This document shows positions 54,235 to 64,000 of a DNA stretch of 64,000 bases, piece by piece. Each line of letters opens with the position of its first letter. The stretch's first letter is position 1. This DNA comes from Cycas panzhihuaensis (Eukaryota > Cycadophyta). Under the pieces are notes generated by a model. That model worked only from the letters and a program-made list of their open reading frames with translations, did no database searches and was not told the DNA's origin. The DNA is taken from the NCBI GenBank assembly GCA_023213395.1, contig CM041465.1:227981741-228045740 (forward strand), given 5' to 3'. Both the position numbers and the translations under genes were made by a program.

Positions 54235-57200
54235 GCTCTGATACCAAATGAAGGAAAAATAATGATGGAGAACAGGGCAGAACATATACACAATAATCAT
54301 AGATCAATATATCATTATTGCATAAACTAAAAATTCTTTATATTCAATCCATTATTGTGAAGAGAGCGTTACAAATGTCCAAAAATAGGCGATGTCTAAA
54401 AACACCAGGGTTGCACACCCCTCAAAATATATAGTTTGGGGGAGGAGGAAAACTCTTCAACCCCTAAAATTTAAACAACAATAAAATAATAACTTAACTT
54501 AACTCAAATTAAGCTTACCCTATACTTACGTACACATGTGAGTACCCACATGTATAAATTGATGAGAGTGAGGTGTGCACTCCTGGTTGGAAGGTGGGAG
54601 TGGTGTGATGAGCATTAACCCCAACAAATCTCTACATCTGCATCATGATATCTGCAACTCAATCTAATTAGGATACATGGGATAAACAACTCTCATTTTA
54701 TACCAAGATAAAGGTAGAACTAATTTTAAGGCGTCTTATCATAGAACTTTCCATTCACACTTTAATTTTCATATAAACATACTGTTAATTTTACATCAGA
54801 CTTGTTCAGATATGTAAACACATTGAACCAGCATCAAATAGACCATAAACCCTCATGCCAACATTAATTCAACCACCCAAAGTATAATGGTCCACTAATA
54901 AAGTGATAATCACTTATACAAATAGACCATAAAAAATTACAATTCTAAACTTCTTTACTATACACACCTAATATAACTGAATAAAACACATATTACTTTA
55001 TAATGAATAAATCACACTTTGATAATATCTTTGCAATGATCAATGACCACTTAATAAAGTTTACTTAGCCCCACTGCTTAGGTATTTCAATAATATTTGC
55101 CTATTTCTTGCCCTACTATCAATTAGTAACCATTACACTGATGTTGATAGTTAACTCGCCCTCATTATCAATCAGTGAACAACACTGTTATTGATAATAA
55201 TCATCGAATAAACTCTACCATGTAACCACATGCAAAAAGAACTTCACATCGCCAAATAGTCACTTACTCTTCTATTTAAACATCACCTCATATTGCCATA
55301 CCTCATGTCACCATCAAATATTTAAAAGAGACTTTATATAAATCCACCCATCTGAAATAAAATGTAAAATTATATCACCTTAAAGGTGACTTTACTAACA
55401 AAGGGCTTTAATAAAGTTAGAATATGGAAACATAATGTCAAAATATATTAAAGGCAAAATTAATACACAGTAATATTATAACATTGGTAATTTTATATAA
55501 ATCAAAATCACTTGAAATATATCAATATATCAAATAATTATATCATTGATATATCATATGGCCGATTTCAATATATAAGAGAAAGGTAATATAATATATC
55601 TCAATAGTGATTAAAATAATTTAATATATGATGCAATCATAAATGGTAATCTCCATTCAAATGATTAAATACCAATAGCCAAATAAATCTATGATTTATA
55701 TATAATCGGGCAACTAATATTTCAAATGGATGATTGAAAATATATGCGGCAAACAGATTTATATGCATGACTGCCAAATATACACATGTGACTTCAACAT
55801 TAGCGACTTTAGTATATTTCTCACGTGACTTTAATAAATTAAACACATGATTTAATACCACACGAAATCAATAGAAAATGGGCAAAATTTCATATAGGCG
55901 ACTCAAAATATTCAGTAGTGATGTCCAATATCAACCATGATACAGTAACAAAAGGCTATGGGTGACTTTATTAAATCAAACAACTACTATAGCATTGAAT
56001 ATAATGCAATGGGTGACTAAAAATAATTCAAACTAGGCAATTCATATATTTCACAAATATATTAGAAAGTATACATTAGTATTTTAGCCATATTAATATA
56101 TGGCTCTATTGTGATCATGACATCCAAGATCTTTTATTTCCCATAGGACCTCTACAATCATCTATAGTTATGCACATGGTATATTTCCCTACATGGGTGA
56201 CCTCTATCACTTCTTAGCTACTCAACAGGTGCCACTATGACCTCTATATAAGCATAATTGTATATAATGCCTGCAACTATTCTCCTAGGGCATCTACTCT
56301 TTAGAAGGACTATAACCATACACTTCAGAGTTAACTAGGCCTCTCAATTTAGTTACAAAATTAGTGGTACTCTTAATAATCAGATCTGACACCTTTAACA
56401 TGCTCAAAATGAGAAAATAGAGGCTCCAAGACCTACATAAACTAAAATAGAACCTTTTACTCATCTGCACACCTCTGTAGACCATTAAATTCCTACAAAA
56501 CATAAAAGAGAAGGCTCTAGGATTTGTACAGGATGATTTATACCTCCATGGCATTTCTCTCAATCATCAAATAAGTTAATTCTTAATGATCAAGCTAGCA
56601 TCACTTGGTAACTAACGATTGGATGATCCACATAATATACATTTGCTTGTGCATATCTTATTACTCTAATACTATGTTAGGAAATACCTTATATGCAAAC
56701 AGGCTCAAGATCATTTATGAATATAATAGACTCAAAGAGAATATATACATGGAATAAATAGATTTGATGTCGGAACCCTTGCAAGAAAAACCCACTAGAA
56801 AATAATATTATGATAACATTTTTACAAATCTATTATATTACATTCTAATGAACCTTAGATGTTATGAACCCAGTTCGTAACTTGAAGATAATTGTCAAAT
56901 ACACCAAAGAGCACGTGAACACACCGAAGAAATTTATAGTCAACAAACTAAATATTTTATTGAAAGATATGAATGATGATGTATAATAAATACATTAGAG
57001 GTATCTATTTACAGGTGCATAATAGGCCCTTTCAATAAAAGTTCACAACGCTTCAAAAGGTGCCTTTTCATTAATAAATAATTGATTAACCTTAAAGAGG
57101 GTTTGTAACAATTCCTCCCCCTTAAGATGTTTCGCCCATGAAACAAACTCAGATGATTGGTTGATCACTTTGTCCAAGGTTGTTCATAACAAAAGCTTCT

Positions 57201-57628
57201 TCTCAAAATGTTTCATCTTCGAAACCTAATAACGATTAGCTTGATGTTTCCTCTAGCTAATAAAAGGATATCATAATCATCTGATGTATGTCATCAAGTC
57301 ATATTTGCTAGAACTTTAAATAATGAATACGTATACAATAGCAAGCTTGAATAGGTTGATGGAATGGTGGGACAATTAGAATTCTTTGGTAGATGTCAAT
57401 TACAAAAATATTGAATTCCTATATGCTTTTGCCTGCAAGACAAAGATGGTTGCCACAAAATCTTCCATTTGATTTTGATTTAAGTTGTCGACATATATAG
57501 TATTGTTTTAGAATATATGTTTTAATACCACTGCTTGAAAACTTCTCAGATTTATTAGGAAATGAAATAACTTTTGGTGACACTAAAAAATCCTTAGATG
57601 ATATAATTATTTAATTCATATTATTCAA

Positions 57629-58920
57629 TTAATTAAGAAGTGAGCTTGATATTGTCGGTATCAGTAATTTTTGTTTAGATGGATCAAGAAATGTTATTAG
57701 TACTAGCTGATTAGTCTTCAATTGATCAAGGAATATAGATATTACCACTGGCATTAGCGACCATTTTGGTATATACTTGATATTTTTATAAATTGTTATA
57801 TTTTCTTTTGGAAATGACACTAATATTTTATCTTTGTCAACTACCAATGAGTTATCCTTATTTTCTTGTAGTATATTATTTTCTTCTTCTTGCATGCTCA
57901 AATCATGTGTTGGGATTATGATTTGATTTATAGGCTCTTTTTCTTTCTGCATTGTGTGATCTTATATCCTAATAGCTTTTAATATAGACGTATCATCCTT
58001 ATCTATGTCGTTGATAGGTTTATCCATATGTCTTTCATGATTAATTAAATTATCTTGATGCAACTCATGTAATTTTTTTACTTGTTCTTTTAATTTCTTG
58101 TCTAATGCTAATAAGTAAGCATCATTGAGATTTACTAATGTTGGAGAAGATTCTTTATGTTTATCTCCACTTTCTGAATTTGAAATCTTTTCATTTCTTC
58201 CTAGTTTTCCATAAGTCCTTGCTTCCATAAGTCATTTCATGGTCTTTGCTTCTATTCGAAGAGATTTGTGTAAACTAATAAAATAGATATATGAGTTTTG
58301 ATTGTATGTTGTTAACAAAGGTGGATCAACCTTTACTTCTAACAGTTCCACTTCCCATCCACTTTTCAAATAATTTCCTTTAGGAAGTATTGCCCAAACC
58401 TTCAAATAATCTTCCAGCCAATGATGGTTAACTTACTTAATTCCCATTTGTTTAGCAACCCTATATTTATCGCCTTCATGTTTGTAATAAATAAGATGTG
58501 TTACTTCACTTACAATTAATGGGTTTATATATCGTGCTCCCATTATTTCAACCATTCTCATAATGTCACAATGATCTTGCCCTTGATATCCAGTTAAACA
58601 AATGCATAAGGATGCACTACCAAAAATGGCCAACGTATTTCTTACTGGTTTGTACTATATTTTACCAGTATCTACAAGTACTCCATTGGCCAAACTATCT
58701 TCAACCCATAAGTACGTGACCAATGCCTTCCCATCTTTCCTTGCCATAGTGCAAATAGGATTATAATATAATGATTGATAGACAATGACATGAGTACAAC
58801 TTGCATCATATCATTTTGTATTAAATGCCCCATTATACACAAGATCTACTGTGTATTTGTTATGTGTTGTAAGGTCAAATCCTACTAACACAAATCTTAT
58901 TCCACGAAATAATAGTCTCA
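57629..58920 (-). pseudogene. Tandem-BRCT protein fragment (At4g02110-like), copy B
   Basis: Counterpart of 27,176-28,467 but with more nonsense changes. There is a stop after KI in the region matching DKLWYK, TAA after MGIK, TGA after TMK and TAA after AIRI; the copy A TAA near FLD is Gln here. Intact pieces: 58,633-58,433 (BRCT 2 text CLTGYQGQDHCDIMRMVEIM), 58,228-57,962 and 57,952-57,629. The two copies have therefore decayed independently since duplication. Confidence 0.85.
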
Positions 58921-60180
58921 TTCTAAGGGTGATAAATGGTGTGTAAAGAGATGCTAGATTATACTATGTAGCATACCTTTAAATAGTGGAGTGATGCCCT
59001 TTATAATGTCGTAACACCTTTGTATAATGTCGATGGCTAATAAGTATGCACCTAAGTAGTCATTCACTTGTGGTATCCAACAATTATTGTGGTATCTTGT
59101 GATCGTGATGTATAATTTTTTAATGATCTTAGTTTAATATGCAGCGACTTAGGTAGATGATAGATTATTTTTGTAGTTAATTGTGGTAGTATATATTACA
59201 CTTGGTCTATTTGATTTTAATACTACCTTGGTTCTAACTTACCACCACTTTATCCACGCTTAAATAGGTTTCTCCAATTACTGACTTTTTAGTTTATGTT
59301 ATTTTCTTCACACCCCTTTTTTTTTAAAAGAATATAATGACTTAGACAGCTCCAATAGCATTGTATACTAAAATCAAGTTGTAATATTAAGCTTGGTGTG
59401 TTAATATAGCACATATTTTTCTTTTTAGTAGTTGAAGATATGTTAGCTTTAGAATATCAATTCTTCATGGAAGGCCATGTGTGCGATGTAGTCATTAAAA
59501 GTCTTGTGAAGAGTAAACACGCTCCAAAGTGCTTCTAACTTGTTAAAACAAGACATTGCCTTGTAATAATGATTTTAATCATAAGAATCAACCCGTTGGG
59601 AAATAGATAATCGATCAATGATAAAGGTCTTAGGCTTGGGCTACTAATCCCACAAACACTATTTTTTTTAAATATATTTATGCCCAAATATATATTCTTG
59701 AATATGTTTGCACTGGTTTTTAGAAATATATTTATGCAGGTTAAAGAAATTAATGATATAGTGACAATGCTTAACTGCTAGTAATGTAATTAATGGCTCA
59801 TAACGTTTATCCTTAGTTTTTTGGTGAATATGTTTATGCCAGATATGTAGATCAATGTAGTGAATATTTGGAAGATGCGATTTAGGAATAGAATGAAATA
59901 TATGTAATATATATATGACGTATTCAGATGACAGACTTGGCAGTAGTACGAATGTAGTATTAATGCTGTAAATTACTATGACAACTTTGTCAAACAATGA
60001 TCGAAGTGATACGCATTGAAATTGAGTTGTTATGTTTGTAATTGAGTATAAGGTAGATGTTGAAATGGATGTTTGTGTAGATCTGGTGTGTTTTTGGGCA
60101 ATGCAGCTTTCGTAGAAATTTTTCTTAAATGTTCTATTGGCAGTGAAGCTTGCCCCTGTTTATAGAATTTTTAAATGGTA

Positions 60181-60235
<55 letters not shown>

Positions 60236-61398
60236 GGTTGCAGACTAACGCATAGCTGCAAGCATTTTTCTATCTATATGGATACAAATAAACTGCGTGC
60301 TAGTGGTGAATATGACTATTCTACAAATTTATATGCGATAATGTTACTAATTAAATGTGCATGAATTTATTCACACCGTCGACCATCTATTTTATAGTAT
60401 ATGTATAATATGGCATATCAATGAGCATATATGATAATGGGGGCAATGTGCAACTTCACTATATGCACATTATATGTTGCAATCGAGCAATGTAGCTTTG
60501 CTGAATCCAAACTCAAATTATGGCTCTCTGTTTGTTTCTTGAGCAACTAATAGGCCAATATTTTAATATTGAGTGGCAGTTAATTGATCTCCAATGATTT
60601 TACGCAACTTATCAATTAGAATGTTAAGTAGTTGCATAGATTAAATAATATATTTTGTGTGAATTAATAATGGCTATTGTTCATATACTTTATGTATATG
60701 AATGTGTATTATATGAAATATATGAGACGAACTAAACTGATAAATGGACGAAAGCAACCCTGGGAATGGAACACAACAAACAAATGGGAATGAACAAAAG
60801 TGTAGAAGACTAAATGGGGATGGAGAGATGGGAACAATGATATAAAAGACCAACTGAAAATAAACAAGAATGGATGGATAGACGGGAATAGACGAGAACG
60901 AACGATGGAAAGGTAAGTGCAAATAGGATTAAAAAGAGGCAGATGAATGGAGTAGTTGTTGAAGGCAAATCCAACCCAGATAGAAAGACGAAGGAATAGA
61001 GGCTAAATGAAAATATACGATGTGACGCACAGAATAGAAGATGATGTGCTAAATTAGGGGTCTTATTCATGCAAACACATAAAGAGGGATATGAATGACA
61101 ATAGAGAATAGAGACAAGCACATAGAGCAATAAGAAAACCACAAGTAGTAGCAATGAGAATGATGGAGAGTGGGACACAGAAATGAGAAACCCATCGTAG
61201 TAATAAGAAATGCAGTAATGAGAAACCCTGCATTGCCAACAATAAGAAAGCTTGAAACAGTGACGAGAATCCAGCAACAAGAAAGCTTGAAATAGTGATA
61301 AGAATCTAGCAATGAGAATGCCTGAGCTAGCAATGTAAATAGGAACGATGGATAGAAGTCAATTATAGGATTGATAGCAGAGCCTAGCCCAGGAGAGT
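58921..61398. other. Element II interior, no gene recognised (copy B)
   Basis: Counterpart of 28,468-30,928. TA microsatellite at about 60,186-60,233 is longer than in copy A. 35-bp tandem units at 61,241-61,310. Confidence 0.5.
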
Positions 61399-61812
61399 GC
61401 TCTGATACCACTTGTTACGAACCCAGTTTGTAACTTGAAGACAATTGTCAAATACACCAAAGAGCACACAAACACACCGAAGAAATTTATAGTCAACAGA
61501 CCAAATATTTGATTGAAAGATATGAATGATGATGTACAATACATTAGAGGCCTTTATTTGTAGGTGCATAATAGGCCCTTTTAATAAAAGGTCACAACTC
61601 TTCAAAAGGTGCCTTTCCATTAATAAATAATTGATTAACCTTAAAGAGGGTTCGTAACATTAGATCTATATTCATAAATCATAAGTGTCTCGAATAATAC
61701 ATTGACTTACATCTGTTGGCTCATTACATCATAATAATATCAATATTATTTGTACAATAATTTAGCACATTAACATTAATTGGTATGGAGATAATATTAT
61801 TCCAACAGGTAG

Positions 61813-64000
61813 GCCATTTTTACCCATCATAGAAACATTAGTTTGTGAAAAACCATAGCCCTACCTTCTCATGGTTTTTGGCCTTCCTTCCCTCTATTTT
61901 TTCCATAAAAGCTCATCCATTTTCTTAAGAAGGGGGAAGAACATTTAAAGTAACAAAGTATTACCAAATTTATGACTGATCCTTGTGACCTTCATTTGGA
62001 CTTTATGAAGACTTGTCTAAAGCTTGATTTGGGGCCATGTGTTAGAGAAATTAGAGACTTGGAGTTGAATCTACTTCTCGTCATCCTCTTTTTCTCTTGT
62101 GGCTTCCTTTTCTTTCATATCCCTCCTCCTTCTTCAAGTGTCATTCTCTACTCTTATTCCTCTCTCTCATCTCTTGCTCCTCTTGCTTCCTACAACTAAT
62201 TTGGAGCTTTGATTTGGAGGGTTTAGAAAATCAAGCCACTAGTTTGAGGCACAACTCTATATTTTCCTCAAGAAAGTGCTTCTTTATTGCTAAGTTCATG
62301 GATTTCATTTCAAGTTTATTTTAAGACTATTTCTTTCTCTTTGTTAATGAAAAGCTAGGTTATGGTTTTAGTTAATTCCACAACATAGATTAGTTCCTTT
62401 TTATAATTATCTTTATTTCTTTTAAGAGAGTCTTCATTTTCTTTGAGTCCTTATTCTAGAGTGGGGAACTCCTAAGTCCTTAAGTTCCTACTCATAACCT
62501 AGAAAAATCCCCATACATCTAGCCTTTTTGCTAAGGAGTTCTCTAGGGAGGTGAGTGATTTAACTTGGGAGCACAAGTTTTGATGGCTTAAACCCTCTTT
62601 CCATAGAGTTATAAGCTTCCTTTTTCCCCCCTTTCTTTAGTATCCCATAGCCCTTTAGGTGTAACTGAAATGTTGTTGAGGTTTTGAGAGCATACTCATT
62701 GTTAAAAGGATGTTTCTAGCATGATCTTTTAATTGTTTGGCTTCTAATGTCTATTATAGCTAGCATAATTATCTCTTTCAAATTAGAGGCTTGAATGGAA
62801 AGTGAAGATTTTGTTTAAAGATTCTTTACACCAAATATTTGTTAGGTTGGTCCATCTTCACTTTTTATTTTCCTTTTTTAATTTTCCTCTCTCGTTTATT
62901 AAAGAAATATAATTTTTAAAAAAGGGGAAAAGGTAAAAGATAACTAGGAAGGGCATTCCTTAAGTGATCATTGTTATGTTGGATTGCTTAGTCGAGTGTT
63001 TATTTAAAAACATTATCCTACTTTCTTTTTCTCAAGAAAAAGTGGGGGAATAGAAGTAACTAGGATAAATATAAGAGTATTCAAAGGGCCCCTATTCTTT
63101 TTACTCTCTATAGATGTGTTGAATACCAATTCTATCACCCTTTCTCTTTTAAAAATATAAAAAAACAATAAAAAAGGAAAGGAAATGCATGTACAAATCA
63201 TTTAAATTAATTAGAATCATATTGAAATAAGCTAGTATTAGGATGTAATATTAAATTCATATGTTTGAGGCACTCTTAATAGGTGGGCAACATTAAGAGT
63301 CATGTTATTGGTTGATAGGTTATTATATAGGCTCACTATTATAACTGGCTTATAAAGAGATCATTATTACTATATATGTACTTATCATTAATGCAAACCC
63401 CTTAAGGGATATATATTCATCTATTGGAAGTTTGATGGTACCTATTTCTTCCTTTGAAGCTTGTATAAAGTAGCTAGGTCTAAACAACCTTAATTGGTAT
63501 CTGCCCCCAATAATTGGCCACTGGAGTAGACATTATCCATGGACCAACTACTTCATTTCTACTTTAGCTAATCTGCTATTTTTTTTGTTTAATGTTTAAG
63601 ATCATGATAAAGATGTTTTTTGTACTACTTATTTTCTTTTAGCTACTTATTTATTGATTGGTTATAGTTGGTTTGTTTATTTGCTTTAGGTATTAATTAG
63701 CCTTTTCTCCTTTTACACTTCTAGTTGATTCATGCATGCACACCATCAATCCCTTTTAAGGGAGACTATTCATGAGTTCTCCTAAATTATCTAGGGCACT
63801 TTCTAAAGCCCTTTTCGATGGAAGAACATTCGTAGTGACTATGTTAGAGACTATCATATCTACTTGACCATTTCATCATAGAATTTCTCTAAGTACTACC
63901 ATTGTGCTACTAGAATTTCTAAGATTTTTAGAGTCAAGACACTTTCTATTTTACTTCTAGGTCTATTCCATCCTTTTATCTTAGAATTTCTCTAACATGT
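61813..64000. other. AT-rich DNA right of the Copia nest, copy B
   Basis: Counterpart of 31,343-33,530. The unrecognised 75-codon frame is at 61,972-62,199. No gene recognised. Confidence 0.45.

Larger units (their letters stand above)
49404..54626 (-). mobile_element. Element I with captured gene fragments, copy B
   Basis: 3' LTR 49,404-49,486 with the same internal deletion; 5' LTR 54,249-54,626 (378 bp, a 30-bp tandem piece lost relative to copy A). Primer binding site 54,235-54,246, polypurine tract from 49,487, flanks AACCT (49,399-49,403) and AATCT (54,627-54,631). Contents as in copy A. Confidence 0.88.
56860..61659 (-). mobile_element. Element II with BRCT gene fragment, copy B
   Basis: 3' LTR 56,860-57,110 (canonical AACA end kept), polypurine tract 57,111-57,123, primer binding site 61,399-61,410, 5' LTR 61,413-61,659. 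TSD TTAGA at 56,855-56,859 and 61,660-61,664. Confidence 0.92.
48360..61807 (-). mobile_element. Element III, copy B
   Basis: Same structure as in copy A. 3' LTR 48,360-48,679; 5' LTR split into 56,675-56,859 and 61,665-61,807. TSD GGTAG at 48,355-48,359 and 61,808-61,812. Integrase relics at about 49,257-49,398 and 54,632-54,833. Confidence 0.9.

Overview
The window looks like nuclear DNA of a land plant with a large, repeat-choked genome. The sequence is AT-rich and has plant L1-type LINE, Copia-type and Gypsy-type retroelement remains, kilobase-long TA microsatellites, and fragments of plant genes (poly(A)-binding protein, CPYC glutaredoxin, a BRCT protein like Arabidopsis At4g02110). One fragment resembles the tail of a dynein heavy chain. 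If that is right, the lineage had dyneins when the fragment was captured, which points to a plant with swimming sperm (cycad, Ginkgo, fern or similar) rather than an angiosperm or conifer. I found no intact host gene, no convincing tRNA or rRNA gene and no CRISPR array.

Layout. Positions 1-4,339 are old retroelement debris with a broken RNase H domain (663-1,085). At 4,340 a large direct duplication begins. Copy A runs from 4,340 to at least 33,530. Copy B runs from 40,268 to the window end and is still matching there. The spacer 33,531-40,267 holds a decayed Gypsy gag-protease relic and may or may not belong to the repeat unit. Each copy has, in order: a boundary segment of about 180 bp, a TA/TG/CA microsatellite of 3.6-3.9 kb, a unique segment of about 175 bp, a second microsatellite of 0.7-1 kb, about 2.5 kb of AT-rich DNA with two hairpin elements, and then a nest of three minus-strand Copia-type elements.

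The nest can be read from LTR ends, tRNA-Met primer binding sites, polypurine tracts and target-site duplications. Element III is outermost (TSD GGTAG). Element I sits inside the integrase region of III (TSD AACCT/AATCT). Element II sits inside the 5' LTR of III (TSD TTAGA). Element I carries antisense fragments of at least three host genes; element II carries a sense BRCT gene fragment. Both have lost pol, so they look like non-autonomous retrotransposons that picked up host exons. All three insertions are shared by both copies and so predate the duplication.

Copy A alone holds a minus-strand LINE of about 5.8 kb (8,256-14,053) with broken ORF1 and ORF2. It is flanked by an unusually long direct repeat, and copy B shows the matching single-copy site without the LINE. 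Nothing here forms a working pathway. The interest lies in gene capture, nesting, the duplication and the LINE presence/absence difference.
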